The notes: generated by a model not told the origin, from the letters alone. Counted from the stretch's first letter, positions 43,386-56,432 are shown. The stretch: DNA of 64,000 nucleotides from Luteimicrobium album (GCF_030161555.1 NZ_BSUK01000001.1:3286001-3350000); one strand, 5' to 3'. Program-made: numbers and translations.

Positions 43386-43753
43386 TGGGCGTGCGCACCG
43401 CGCTCAAGGACGCCCTGGCGTCGCGCGACGAGATCGCGGCGGACGAGGAGCGCGACGAGGCGCGCCGCCAGTTCGGCTGCTCGGCGATCGGGTCGCTGCC
43501 GGACCGTCGCCGCGTCCAGGTGTCGGGCGTCGTCCGGTCGGTCACGCTGCGTCCCCGCGAGGGCGTGCCGGCATTCGCGGCGGAGCTGTTCGACGGCACG
43601 GGCTCGCTCGACCTCGTCTGGCTGGGCCGGCGCCGGATCGCCGGCATCGAGCCGGGGGCACGGCTCAAGGCCGAGGGTCTCGTGAGCACCTCGGGCGGGC
43701 GGCCGACCGTGTTCAACCCGCGCTACGAGCTGCGCGCGCGCCATGGTGAGTGA
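43385..43753 (+). CDS. OB-fold nucleic-acid-binding-like protein
   Basis: Protein of 122 residues. A helical N-terminus (DEIAADEERDEARRQFGCS) precedes a tRNA_anti-like OB fold: RVQVSGVVRSVTLRP, AELFDGTGSLDLVWLGRRRI and GARLKAEGLVSTSGGRPTVF, ending NPRYEL. Commonly annotated as OB-fold nucleic-acid-binding protein beside DUF3710 and DUF3159 in actinobacteria; role unknown. It starts inside the DUF3710 stop and overlaps the DUF3159 gene by 11 bp, so the three are translationally coupled. Confidence 0.87.
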   Translation: MGVRTALKDALASRDEIAADEERDEARRQFGCSAIGSLPDRRRVQVSGVVRSVTLRPREGVPAFAAELFDGTGSLDLVWLGRRRIAGIEPGARLKAEGLVSTSGGRPTVFNPRYELRARHGE

Positions 43754-44537
43754 GGCGGACGACGTCGCCGCCGGCGAGGTCGAAGCCGCGGGCGACGGCG
43801 CGGACGCTCGCGGGGTGCGCGCGCTCGCGTCCGACGACTTCTCCGTCCTGGACTCGGTGGGCGGCGTGCGCGGCCTGGTCGAGTCGATGCTCCCGGGCCT
43901 CGTGTTCGTCGTCGTGTACGTGCTCACGAGCGACCTGACGGCGACCCTGTGGGCGTCGGTCGCGGTCGCGGTCCTGCTGGTGGTGGCGCGGCTGGTCGCC
44001 CGGACCCCGCCGGTGCACGCGCTCGGCGGGCTCGTCGGGGTGGGGATCGGCGTCCTGTGGGCGGCGACGTCCCACAAGGCGGAGAACTACTACGCGGTGG
44101 GGCTGCTGACGAACGCCGCCTACCTCGTGGGGTGCCTGGTCACGATCCTCGTGCGCTGGCCCGCGGTGGGCGTCGTCGTGGAGCTGCTGCGCTCCGGCAT
44201 GGGCGGGGCGACGCTCGCGGGCGGCAAGGCCCCCGCCCGTCCGACGCCCGCCGAGGCTGACGCGGCCCGCGAGGCCCAGGAGCCGCTGCGTCCCGCGTTC
44301 CCGACGGCGTGGCGCGCCGACCGGGAGCTCGTGCGGCGCTACGCGTGGGCGACGTGGGTGTGGGTGGCGATGTTCGGGCTGCGCCTGGCGGTCCAGGTCC
44401 CCCTGTACCTGGACCACTCCGTGGGGTGGCTGGGCACGGCCCGCCTCGTGATGGGGCTGCCTCTGTGGGGCCTCACGCTGTGGGTGACGTGGATCCTGAT
44501 CCCGCACCGGGCGCGGCAGGCAGTCGCACCGGCCTGA
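43743..44537 (+). CDS. DUF3159 family membrane protein
   Basis: Protein of 264 residues with five to six membrane helices: GLVFVVVYVLTSDL, LWASVAVAVLLVVARLVA, ALGGLVGVGIGVLWAA, GLLTNAAYLVGCLVTILV and two near the C-terminus. The N-terminal GGVRGLVESMLPGLVFVV is typical of DUF3159, an actinobacterial family of unknown function always following the OB-fold gene. Its 3' end overlaps the convergent TrkA gene by 65 bp. Confidence 0.9.
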   Translation: MVSEADDVAAGEVEAAGDGADARGVRALASDDFSVLDSVGGVRGLVESMLPGLVFVVVYVLTSDLTATLWASVAVAVLLVVARLVARTPPVHALGGLVGVGIGVLWAATSHKAENYYAVGLLTNAAYLVGCLVTILVRWPAVGVVVELLRSGMGGATLAGGKAPARPTPAEADAAREAQEPLRPAFPTAWRADRELVRRYAWATWVWVAMFGLRLAVQVPLYLDHSVGWLGTARLVMGLPLWGLTLWVTWILIPHRARQAVAPA

Positions 44538-45222
44538 GCTCGCCCCCGTCGGCGAGCTCCCCGCCCGGGGCGAGGAGCCGCTGCAGGGCGTCCTCGTCGA
44601 CCTCCGCGCCGGCGACGAACAGCAGCTCGTCGCCCACCTCGAGGGTGTCGTCCGGGCTGGGCGCGAGCGGCCGCGGGCCGCGCACGACGGCCGCGAGGAC
44701 GACGTCGTCGGGCCACGGCACAGACCCGACCCGGCGCCCCGCGAGCGGGGAGTCGTCGGGGAGGGTGAGCTCGAGGATGTCCGCACCGGACTGGTGGAAC
44801 GTGAAGATCCGCACGAGGTCGCCGACGGCGACGGCCTCCTCGACCATGGCCGTCATGATGCGCGGCGTCGACACGGCGACGTCCACGCCCCACGACTCGT
44901 CGAACATCCACTCGTTGGCCGGGTTGTTGACGCGCGCCACGGTGCGCGGGACCCCGTACTCGGTCTTCGCGAGCAGGGACACGACGAGGTTCGCCTTGTC
45001 GTCGCCCGTGGCCGCGACGATGACGTCGCACTCGTCGACGCGCGCCTGCGTGAGGGTGGGCAGCTCGCACGCGTCCGCGAGGAGCCAGTCCGCGTCGGGG
45101 ACCTGGGACACCCGCATCGCGGACGGCTGACGGTCGATGAGCGTCACCTCGTGCCCGTGGCCCAGCAGCTCGCGGGCGATCGAGCGCCCCACGGAGCCTG
45201 CCCCGGCGATCACGACCCGCAT
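44473..45222 (-). CDS. TrkA-family K+ uptake protein (CeoC-like)
   Basis: Protein of 249 residues. An RCK N domain starts with the NAD-binding MRVVIAGAGSVGRSIARELL, continues with VDECDVIVAATGDDKANLVV and TVARVNNPANEWMF, and is followed by an RCK C domain (ILELTLPDDSPLAGRRVGSV). Together with the adjacent paralogue it forms the cytosolic gating unit of a Trk-like K+ transporter, as in mycobacterial CeoB/CeoC. Its start overlaps the CeoB-like stop by one base. The last ~25 residues extend past the family end and overlap DUF3159. Confidence 0.9.
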   Translation of the reverse strand: MRVVIAGAGSVGRSIARELLGHGHEVTLIDRQPSAMRVSQVPDADWLLADACELPTLTQARVDECDVIVAATGDDKANLVVSLLAKTEYGVPRTVARVNNPANEWMFDESWGVDVAVSTPRIMTAMVEEAVAVGDLVRIFTFHQSGADILELTLPDDSPLAGRRVGSVPWPDDVVLAAVVRGPRPLAPSPDDTLEVGDELLFVAGAEVDEDALQRLLAPGGELADGGELRPVRLPAAPGAGSGSTSPTA

Positions 45223-45896
45223 CAGCCCTCACGCTCCTCGGTCTTCGGGGCGCGGGTGAGCACGCGCTCGACCCGGTCCACGTCGTCGCTGCGCACCAGC
45301 AGATGCAGCACGTCGTTCTCCTGCAGCACCGACTCCTCGCCGGGCAGCACCCCGTCCCCGTACCGGGACAGGTACGCGACCCGCGTGGAGGTGGCGCGCT
45401 GGATCGCCGCCATCGTGGTGCCGATCCAGCCCGGGTGGTAGTCGAGCTGGCACAGCCGCACCTGCCCGGACGGGTCCCGGTACTCGTCGGTCGCTCCCAG
45501 GGGCAGCATGCGGCGCAGCACCTGGTCGCTGGTCCACCGGACCGTCGCGACCGTGGGGATGCCGAGCCGCTGGTAGATCTCCGCCCGGTGCGGGTCGTAG
45601 ATGCGGGCCACGACGTTCTCCACGCCGTACGTCTCGCGCACCACGCGCGCCGCGAGGATGTTCGAGTTGTCGCCGTCGGAGACGGCGGCGAACCCGTACG
45701 CGTCCTCGATGCCGGCCTGGACCAGGGTGTCGCGGTCGAACCCGACGCCCGTGACCTTCTTCCCGTCGAACTCGGCGGGGAGGCGGCGGAACGACTCGGG
45801 GTTCTGGTCGACGACGGCGACCGAGTGGCCGCTCGCCTCGAGCGACTGGGCGAGCGTGGCGCCCACGCGCCCGCATCCCATGATCACGAAGTGCAC
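45222..45896 (-). CDS. TrkA-family K+ uptake protein (CeoB-like)
   Basis: Protein of 224 residues with the same RCK N/RCK C layout: HFVIMGCGRVGATLAQSLEA (Rossmann), YGFAAVSDGDNSNILAARVV, VVARIYDPHRAEIYQRLGI, and a C domain with ARVAYLSRYGDGVLP. No channel subunit gene is present in the window; the nearby APC permease may be the partner instead. GTG 45896 lies 7 bases after a TAGCGT box. First gene of the pair. Confidence 0.9.
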   Translation of the reverse strand: MHFVIMGCGRVGATLAQSLEASGHSVAVVDQNPESFRRLPAEFDGKKVTGVGFDRDTLVQAGIEDAYGFAAVSDGDNSNILAARVVRETYGVENVVARIYDPHRAEIYQRLGIPTVATVRWTSDQVLRRMLPLGATDEYRDPSGQVRLCQLDYHPGWIGTTMAAIQRATSTRVAYLSRYGDGVLPGEESVLQENDVLHLLVRSDDVDRVERVLTRAPKTEEREG

Positions 45897-45903
45897 GACG
45901 CCG

Positions 45904-45909
45904 ACGCTA
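45904..45909 (-). promoter_or_regulatory. Leaderless -10 box (TAGCGT) of the TrkA pair
   Basis: Reverse-strand TAGCGT ends 7 bases before GTG 45896. Confidence 0.6.
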
Positions 45910-46017
45910 CCAGCGCCGGGACCGCCCGCACCGCCGCGCCCCGCCACCCCACCGGCGACCCGGCCCCCGCCCGCCCGAGCCCTTCCCCGCCACCCCGCCC
46001 GTGACCCCGCGCACGCG

Positions 46018-46023
46018 TAGCAT
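46018..46023 (+). promoter_or_regulatory. -10 box (TAGCAT) of the APC permease gene
   Basis: Ends 8 bases before GTG 46032; divergent from the TrkA promoter 109 bp away. Confidence 0.5.
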
Positions 46024-46031
46024 GGTGCCTC

Positions 46032-48033
46032 GTGTCCGATCTCGCCGACGCCGCCAAACGGCTCCTGCTGGGGCGTCCCGTCCGCAGCGACCGCCTGGGC
46101 CACACGCTCCTGCCCAAGCGCCTCGCGCTGCCCGTCTTCGCGTCCGACGCGCTCTCGTCCGTGGCGTACGCGCCCGACGAGATCCTCCTGACCCTGGCGC
46201 TCGCGGGGTTCACCGCGACGACGATCTCCCCGTGGGTCGGTGTCGCGGTCGTCGTGGTCCTCGTGACGGTCGTCGCGTCGTACCGCCAGAACGTGCACGC
46301 CTACCCGTCCGGGGAGGCGACTACGAGGTCGCGACCACGAACCTGGGCCCCGGAGCGGGCCTGTCGGTGGCGTCCGCGCTGATGGTCGACTACGTCCTCA
46401 CGGTCGCGGTGTCGATCTCGTCGGGCACCCAGTACGCGGCGTCCGCGATCCCGGCCCTGCGCGGGCACGAGGTCCCGTTCGCGATCGGGCTCGTGGTGCT
46501 GCTGGCGGTGGCGAACCTGCGCGGCGTCAAGGAGTCGGGCCGGTTCTTCGCGATCCCCGTGTACTTCTTCATGGCCGCGATCGGGGTCACGGCCGTCGTC
46601 GGGTTCGTGCGCTACGTCACCACCGGCCTGCCCGCGGCGGAGTCCGCGGGCTTCGACATCGTCACGTCCGACAACCTGTCGAGCGGTCTCGTGGGACTGG
46701 GCGGGGCGTTCCTCGTGGCGCGCGCGTTCGCGTCCGGGTGTGCCGCGCTGACCGGTGTCGAGGCCATCAGCAACGGGGTCCCGGCGTTCCGCAAGCCCAA
46801 GTCGAGGAACGCCGCCACGACCCTGGCCCTGCTGGGCGGGATCTCCGCGGTCATGATCATGGCGATCCTCCTGCTCGCCCGGGCCATCGGCGCCAAGTAC
46901 GTCGAGGACCCCGCGGGCCAGCTCCGTGACCACGGGCACGCCGTGGCCGCCGACTACGTGCAGCACCCCGTGATCGGGCAGCTCGCCCAGTCGGTGTTCT
47001 CCGGGTTCACGCCCGCGTTCTACGTCGTGTCCGCGGCGACCGGCCTCATCCTCGTCCTCGCCGCGAACACCGCGTTCAACGGGTTCCCGGTGCTGGGGTC
47101 CATCCTCGCGAAGGACGGCTACTTGCCCCGCCAGATGGACACGCGCGGCGACCGGCTCGCGTTCTCCAACGGCATCATCGTCCTCGCGCTCGGCGCGATC
47201 GCGCTGATCGTCGCGTTCGACGCCACCGTGACCCGGCTCATCCAGCTCTACATCGTCGGCGTGTTCGTGTCCTTCACGCTGTCCCAGCTCGGCATGGTGC
47301 GGCACTGGACCCGCGAGCTGCGCACCCAGACCGACCCCGTCGTCCGCAAGCGCATGATCCGCTCGCGCATGGTCAACGGCTTCGGGTTCGGGCTCACCGG
47401 CATCGTCCTGCTCATCGTCCTCGCCACGAAGTTCACGCACGGCGCGTGGATCGCGATCCTCGCCATGGCGTGCCTGTACGCCCTCATGCGCGGCATCCGG
47501 CGCCACTACGAGTCCGTGTCCCGCGAGCTCGCGCTGGACGACGCCGCCTCCGCCCGCGCCCTGCCCAGCCGCGTCCACGCGATCGTCCTGATCTCCAAGC
47601 TCCACAAGCCCGCGATGCGCGCCATCTCCTACGCCCGCGCGTCCCGGCCCTCGGTCCTCGAGGCCGTGACCGTCGGCGTGCACGCCGAGGAGGTCGCCGC
47701 CCTCACCGCCGAGTGGGACGCGCTCGAGCTCCCCTCCCGCTGCGCGTCCTCGACTCCCCGTTCCGGGAGATCACGCGCCCCGTGCTCCAATACGTGCGGT
47801 CCGTGCGCCGGGAGTCGCCCCGCGACCTCGTCGTCGTCTACATCCCCGAGTACGTCGTCGGGCACTGGTGGGAACAGCTCCTGCACAACCAGTCCGCCCT
47901 GCGCCTCAAGGGCCGCCTCCTGTTCACGCCCGGCGTCGTCGTCGCGTCCGTGCCCTGGCAGCTCGAGTCCACCGAAGGCCAGACCGGCCTCGAGAACCCC
48001 CGCGTCGGACCGGCGTGGATCCACCGCCGGTGA
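46032..48033 (+). CDS. APC-superfamily permease, probable K+ transporter (two frame breaks)
   Basis: About 667 residues after repair, with ~12 membrane helices and a cytosolic C-terminal domain. The core has LPVFASDALSSVAYAPDEIL, SGGDYEVATTNLGPGAGL, YVLTVAVSISSGTQYAAS and GVEAISNGVPAFRKPKSRNA. The C-terminal part (LRVLDSPFREITRPVLQYV, VVYIPEYVVGHWWEQLLHNQ) is typical of this large APC subgroup, related to KimA-type K+ importers. Breaks at 46311-46314 and 47731-47734. Divergent from the TrkA pair, a conserved actinobacterial arrangement suggesting RCK regulation of this permease. Confidence 0.85.
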
Positions 48034-48044
48034 GAGGCCCCACG

Positions 48045-49401
48045 ATGCCCCCCACGACCACCGCCACCCCGCCGACGACCGACGAGCTCCTCGAGCTCAC
48101 CGTCGGCCCCGTCGCCCACGGCGGGCACTGCGTGGCCCGCACCGACGGCCGCGTCGTCTTCGTCCGCCACACCCTGCCCGGCGAGAAGGTCCTCGCCCGC
48201 CTCACCGACACCGGCGACGACCCCGCGACGGCCCGGTTCTGGCGCGCCGACGCCGTCCGAGTCCTCGAGCCCTCACCCGACCGCGTCCCCGACGCCTGGC
48301 CCGCGGCCGGACCCGGGGAGTCGGCGGGGAGAGCTCGCCCACGTCTCGCTCGACGGGCAGCACCGCTGGAAGGCCGCCGTCCTGGCCGAGCAGCTCCAGC
48401 GCCTCGCCCACCTCGAACCCGCCGACCTGCCCGGCGGCGGCGTCCGCGTCGAGACCGCCCCCGGCGACGACGCCCGCGGCGGCCTGCACTGGCGCACCCG
48501 CATCGAGCTCGTCGCCGACCCCGACGGCCGCGCCGGCATGCACCGCTACCGCACCCACGACGTCCTCGCGCTCGACCCCGCCGCCCCCGGCGGCCCCATG
48601 CCGCTCGCCACCGAGGACGTCCTGGCGCTCGCGGACGCGGAGGACGTGTTCACGCGCCGGTGGGAGCCCGGCACCCGGCTCGAGCTCGTCGCGCCCGCCG
48701 GGCCCGACGGCGCGCCCGCCGCACCCCTCCTCCTCGCCGACGGCCTCACCTGGCAGGGCGGCCGCGCGGACCGCCGCCCCAACGCGCGCCGCACGGTGAC
48801 GGAGACCGTCGCCGCCCACGGCAGCACGTGGAGCCACCGCGTCGCCGCGGACGGCTTCTGGCAGGTGCACCGTGAGGCCCCCGCGCTCCTCGTGGGCGCG
48901 GTCCTCGACGCGCTCGCGGGCCGGAGCCTCGACGGGGCGACCGTCCTCGACCTCTACGCGGGCGCCGGCCTGTTCACCCTGCCCCTCGCCGACGCCACGG
49001 GCCCCACCGGGCGCGTCGTCTCGGTCGAGGGCTCACCCCGTGCCGTCAAGGACGCCCGCCGCTCCCTGCACGACCGGCCCCACGTCGAGCTGCACGCCGG
49101 TCCCGTCGACCACGTCCTCGCCGCCCTGCGTGCCGCGGCCGGCAGCAGCGGCGGCCTCACCCACGCGGACGCCGTCGTCCTCGACCCGCCCCGCGTGGGT
49201 GCCGGACGGGTCGTCGTCGAGCAGGTGGCCCACCTCGCCCCGCAGGCCGTGGTCTACGTGGCCTGCGACCCGGCCGCGCTCGCGCGTGACGTCGCCCTCT
49301 TCGCCGCCCAGGGGTACGACCTGACCGCGCTCCGCGCGTTCGACCTGTTCCCCATGACGCACCACCTCGAGGCCGTCGCGACCCTCACCCGGCGAGGCTG
49401 A
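48045..49401 (+). CDS. Class I SAM-dependent RNA methyltransferase (TrmA/RlmD-like; two frame breaks)
   Basis: About 452 residues after repair. N-terminal TRAM-like domain (LLELTVGPVAHGGHCVARTD, VFVRHTLPGEKVLARL), SAM motif VLDLYAGAGLFTLPLA, the m5U-type motif AVVLDPPRVGAG and catalytic Cys in VYVACDPAALARD, ending DLFPMTHHLEAVATL. It methylates a uridine of tRNA or rRNA. The CxxC iron-sulfur motifs of RlmD are missing or replaced, so the exact target is open. Breaks at 48315-48318 and 48326-48329 (G4 for G5 each). ATG 48045 starts 11 bp after the permease stop. The 3' end overlaps convergent hipA by 17 bp. Confidence 0.87.
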
Positions 49402-50685
49402 CCGCCTCCGCGGCGAGGGCCCGCGCCCGGTCGTCCACGACCGCCCACGCCGCCTCCGACACCCCGGGGTGGCGCGCGCGGTCGACGGCCTCGAGGGCGG
49501 CGACGGTCCGCTCGAGCGCGTCCGCGACGACGCGCGTCGCCCGTCGCGGAGCGAGGCCCCAGGCCCGGCCCTCGGCCACGAGCTGCGCCGCACCGATCGC
49601 GCGGACGTCGTCGCGCCCGTCGACGTCGAGCGCGAGCCGGCCCGACGACGCGGGGGAGTGCAGGTGCATCGAGACGTCGTAGGCGGGCGCGAGGATCGCG
49701 CGGGCGCCGTCGGGCGCGCGCACGAACGCGTGGTTCTTGGCGTGCGCGTCCGTGTTCCCGACGACGACCGTGAACGCCACGAGCCGCAGCAGGGCGTCGG
49801 GGTGGCGCCGCCGTCGGTCAGGACGCGCGCGGCGTCGGCGTAGGACGGGGTGGCGCGGCCGTGCTGGAACTTGCGCTCGGGGTCGGTCGTCGCGATCCCG
49901 AGGGCCTGCGCGAGGTCCTCCTGGTGGACGCGGCCCACCGGGGCGGCCCGACCGCCGTCGGGCGGGAGCACCCGGTCGAACCGCGAGACGACGAGCGCGC
50001 GCTGGTCCTCGAACGAGGCCACGTGCGCCTCCACGGTCGTGAGCCCGACGCGCCGCGCCAGGTCGAGCGCGGCCGCCTCGGTGTCCACGAGGTCCGACGG
50101 CGCCGTCCCGGGCGGGCGCGAGAGCTTGAGGATGTGCGTGGACGCCGCGCCGTCGCGCACGCGAACCCACCCCTCGCCGTCGCGCGCGAGAGCGATCTTC
50201 GGCTCCATGCCGGCCAGGGAGGTCAGGGAGTCGAGGCGGTCCCCCGCGCGGCCGTGCGTCGCGGCCTGGCGCAGCATCGCCGCGATTCCCGCGTCGTCGA
50301 GGGGCTCGGTGCGGGCCGTCGTCGCGGGGTCCGGCTCCCCGGCGGGCACCAGCACGACGGCGCCCGCCGTGTCGCGCCCGTACACGGACAGGAACGCGAG
50401 CGTGTCGTCGGGGTCGATGCGGTGCTCGCGCGCCATGGAGTCCCGGGCGCGCCCCTCGGGCAGCAGGCCCTCGAGCCAGACCCGCACGCGCGCGGGGTGC
50501 GAGCCCGCCGGGGTGCCGAGAGGAAGGAGCTGTGACAGGACGCGCGAACCGACGCCCCACCGGTCGAGCGCCTCGTCGGTCCACGTCACGTCGATGCCCG
50601 AGCCGCGGGAGGCGGGGCGCACCGCGGCCGCGCGTGTGCCGTACAGCCAGACGTCGAGCTCCGTGCCGGGGCCGGCGGGGCTCAC
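49385..50685 (-). CDS. hipA: HipA-like serine/threonine kinase toxin (frame broken once)
   Basis: About 433 residues after repair. N-terminal HipA_N features: DVWLYGTRAAAV, WLEGLLPEGRARDSMA. Kinase core: TEAAALDLARRVGLTTVEAH, the nucleotide loop SLAGMEPKIALARDG, the catalytic VGNTDAHAKNHAFV and the metal motif APAYDVSMH. HipA phosphorylates glutamyl-tRNA synthetase in E. coli and slows growth. The frame breaks near 49801-49812; one base restores it. GTG 50685 overlaps the HipB stop by 4 bases. Inserted between otherwise conserved core genes, suggesting acquisition. Confidence 0.87.
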
Positions 50686-50915
50686 GGCGCCTCGACCTTG
50701 AGCACGACGTCGAGCTCCCGCAGCAGCGCGAAGAGCCGGTCGGTGTACAGGCTCGGCTTGCCCTGCTCGATCTCCACGAGGTAGCGGCGGGTGATGCCGA
50801 GATCGCCGGCGAGCTCGGCCTGGGTGAGCCCGCGCTGGGTGCGCCGGCGGCGCAGGAAGTCGCCGAGGTCGGCGGGCCGCGTGACGTAGGCCCACTCGGC
50901 GGGACGGTCGGTCAT
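50682..50915 (-). CDS. hipB: HipB-like XRE antitoxin
   Basis: Protein of 77 residues with one HTH_3 domain: LGDFLRRRRTQRGLTQAELA, LGITRRYLVEIEQGKPSLY and FALLRELDVVLKVEAP. The C-terminal strand is the usual HipA-contact end. ATG 50915 has a GAGGAG ribosome site; longer starts lack one. It is expected to bind HipA and repress its own promoter at the inverted repeat just upstream (50933-51002). Confidence 0.88.
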   Translation of the reverse strand: MTDRPAEWAYVTRPADLGDFLRRRRTQRGLTQAELAGDLGITRRYLVEIEQGKPSLYTDRLFALLRELDVVLKVEAP

Positions 50916-50932
50916 GACGACTCCTCGGGGGT

Positions 50933-51002
50933 GTGCGGATATCGTGACAGCGGCCTGAAGTGAGGATATCGGCACACGCTCACGATGTCACGATAACCGC
51001 AC
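50933..51002. promoter_or_regulatory. Inverted-repeat operator between hipBA and ctpE
   Basis: Left arm 50933-50948 (GTGCGGATATCGTGAC) and right arm 50987-51002 are complementary at 15 of 16 positions. A third GGATATCG core lies at 50964-50971. The left arm lies in the hipBA promoter, the right arm covers the -35 of the divergent P-type ATPase gene. HipB is the natural candidate; E. coli HipB also uses GGATA/TATCC half-sites. Confidence 0.65.
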
Positions 51003-51021
51003 AACATCGGCGCGGCTCCGT

Positions 51022-51027
51022 TAGGCT
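51022..51027 (+). promoter_or_regulatory. Leaderless -10 box (TAGGCT) of ctpE
   Basis: Ends exactly 6 bases before ATG 51034. Confidence 0.6.
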
Positions 51028-51033
51028 CGGACC

Positions 51034-53543
51034 ATGACGCCCCCGCCGACGACGGCCCCGCCGGCACCTTCACCACCACCCCCACGCAACCGCCGACCCC
51101 CTCACCGACGCCCAGGTCGCCGAACGCGTCGCCGCCGGCCACGTCAACCACGTCAGACGAGCCAGCTCCCGCAGCCTCGGCGCCATCCTCCGCGCCAACG
51201 TCCTCACCCTCTTCAACCTCATCCTCGCGATCGCCGCCGTCCTCGTCCTGGCCACCGGCAGCTGGCCCGACGCCGTCTTCGCGTTCGTCATGGTCGTCAA
51301 CGCCGGCATCGGCATCGCCACCGAATACCGTGCCAAGCGCACCCTCGACCACCTCTCCTCCTCACCGAGTCACCCGCCCGCGTCCGACGCACCCACGACG
51401 ACGGCACCCACGACGACGAGGTGGCGCTCGCGGACATCGTGCTCGACGACGTGCTGCTCCTCGCGACGGGCGACCAGGTCCCCGCCGACGGGACGGTGCT
51501 CGAGGTCGCCGGCCTCGAGATCGACGAGTCGATGCTCACGGGCGAGTCCCGCTCGGTGCGCAAGCAGTCCGGCGACGACGTGCTCTCCGGGTCGGTCGTC
51601 GTCGCCGGCAGCGCGACGGTCCACGTCACCGCGGTCGGCGCCGACTCCTACGCCCAGCGCATCGCCACCGAGGCGAGGCGGTTCTCGGTCGCCCGGTCGG
51701 AGCTCCGCGACGGCATCAACAAGGTCCTGGCGGTCGTCTCGGTCGCGATCGTCCCCATCGCGCTGCTGCTCGCTTGGTCCCAGCTCCGTGCCACGGGCGG
51801 GCTCAGCGAGTCCATCAGCTCGGGCGCGTGGCGCGACGCCGTCGTCGCGGCCGTCGCGGGCGTCGTGGGCATGATCCCCGAGGGCCTCGTCCTGCTCACG
51901 TCCCTCAACTTCGCCCTCGCCGCCATCCTGCTCGCCCGCCAGGGTGTCCTCGTCCAGGAACTGCCCGCGGTCGAGGTGCTCGCGCGCGTCGACGTCCTGT
52001 GCCTCGACAAGACGGGCACCATCACCGACGGCACCATCGGCCTGCGCGACCGCCACGTGGTCCTGCCGGGCGGCGACGCCCGGGACGGTCGGGCGGCCGC
52101 TGCCCTCGGCGTCCTCGCGGCCCTCGCCGCCGACCCGGGCGCGAACGCGACGGCCCTCGCCGCGGGGGAGGGCATCGAGGAGTCGCCCGCGACCGTGACG
52201 GACGCCGTGCCCTTCTCGTCCGCGCGCAAGTGGTCGGCTGTCGCCGCCGCGGAGCACGCGTACGTCCTCGGCGGCCCCGACATCCTCCTCGCCGGCCGCG
52301 GCGACGACGCCGCGCGCGACACGCTCGCGCTCGTGCGCGAGGCGGCGGGCACGGGGTCGCGCGTCGTGCTGCTCGCCGAGGCGCCGGCCGGTCTGCCGGA
52401 CCCCGACCACCCGCTGCCGCACGACCTCGTGCCCGCCGTCGTGTGCGTGCTCGGCGAGCACGTGCGCCCCGACGCCGAGCAGACGCTCGCGTACTTCCAC
52501 GCCCAGGGGTGCGGACCATCGTGATCTCGGGCGACGACCCCGAGACCGTCGGCGCGATCGCGACCGGCGTGCGCTCGGGAGGGCCCGAGCAGGGCGACTC
52601 CCCGCTCGTCGGGTACGACGCGCGGCAGCTCCCCGCGGTCGCGGACATCGACGGCAAGCCCGACGCCGAGTCCCTGGAGGCCCTCGCGCAGATCCTCGAC
52701 GAGCACGGCGTCTACGGGCGCGTGCGGCCCGAGCAGAAGCGCGCGATCGTGCACGCCCTGCAGTCGCGGGGCCACGTCGTCGGGATGACCGGCGACGGCG
52801 TCAACGACGCGCTCGCCCTCAAGGACGCCGACCTGGGCATCGCGATGGGCAACGGGGCGCCGGCCACCAAGGCCGTCGCGCGTCTCGTCCTGGTCGACGG
52901 CCGGTTCTCGACCCTCCCGGGCGTCGTCGGGCAGGGGCGCCGCGTCATGGCGAACATGGAGCGCGTCGCGGGCCTGTTCCTCACCAAGACGACGTACGCG
53001 GCGCTGCTCGCGGTCGCCGTCGTGCTGCTCGCGGTCCCGTACCCGTTCCTCCCGCGGCACCTCACCCTCGTCAGCTCGCTCACCATCGGGATCCCGGCGT
53101 TCTTCCTCGCGCTCCCGCCGAACGACACGCGGTACGTGCCGGGCTTCCTGCGGCGCGTGCTGACGTACGCCATCCCGTCGGGCGTCGTGATCGGTGCCGG
53201 CGTCCTGACCGCCTACCTCGTCTCGCGGGGCCAGGGGGACCCGACGGTCGAGGCGCGGACGGTGGCCACGCTCGTGCTGCTCGCGCTCGCGCTGTGGGTC
53301 CTGGGGCTCGCTGCGCGCCCGTGGAACCACGGCCGGAGCTGGCGGTTCTGGCTCGTGATCGCGATGGCGGCCTGCGGCGGGGGAGCGTGGGCCATCCCGT
53401 TCGCGCGGGACTTCTTCGCGCTCGAGCTCCTGAACGGCGGCCAGCTCGCGCTCGCCGCGGTCGTCGTCGTGGTGGGCTGGGTGCTCATCGAGATCGCGTT
53501 CCGCCTGATCGGGTCGAGGGCGCGCCACCCCGCGATATCTTGA
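51034..53543 (+). CDS. ctpE: CtpE-like cation-transporting P-type ATPase (four frame breaks)
   Basis: About 837 residues after repair. Phosphorylation motif CLDKTGTITDGT (Asp ~327), actuator motif MLTGES, membrane-helix 4 motif GMIPEGLVLLTSLNFALA, hinge MTGDGVNDALALKDADLGIAM. PEGLVLLTS with LVQELPAVEVLARVD is characteristic of CtpE, linked to Ca2+ uptake in mycobacteria. A Pro/Thr-rich N-terminus precedes the first helices. Breaks: 51079-51083 and 51097-51101 (C5 for C6), about 51355, and 52506-52509 (G4 for G5). Its 3' end overlaps a 22-bp palindrome upstream of acnA. Confidence 0.87.
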
Positions 53544-53555
53544 CGTCAAGATATC
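53534..53555. promoter_or_regulatory. Perfect 22-bp palindrome upstream of acnA
   Basis: GATATCTTGAC followed by its exact complement, starting inside the last 10 bp of ctpE. TTGACG in its centre (53540-53545) could be the acnA -35. It is probably a repressor operator; the protein is unknown. Confidence 0.65.
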
Positions 53556-53560
53556 TACGG

Positions 53561-53576
53561 TATGCTGGCGTAGGCT
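53561..53576 (+). promoter_or_regulatory. Candidate -10 boxes of acnA
   Basis: TATGCT at 53561-53566 (15 bases after TTGACG) and TAGGCT at 53571-53576. Either gives a ~100-base leader before GTG 53678. Confidence 0.4.
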
Positions 53577-53677
53577 GAACGAAAGCCCCCAAGAAGCCCC
53601 TGAAAAGCCCCGACGGGCCCGCGTGCCGACGCCGGCGTACGCCCCGTCACCCCTCGCCAGCAGACAGGAGTTGCACC

Positions 53678-56417
<2,740 letters not shown>

Positions 56418-56432
56418 GCCTGACGCCCCGCG

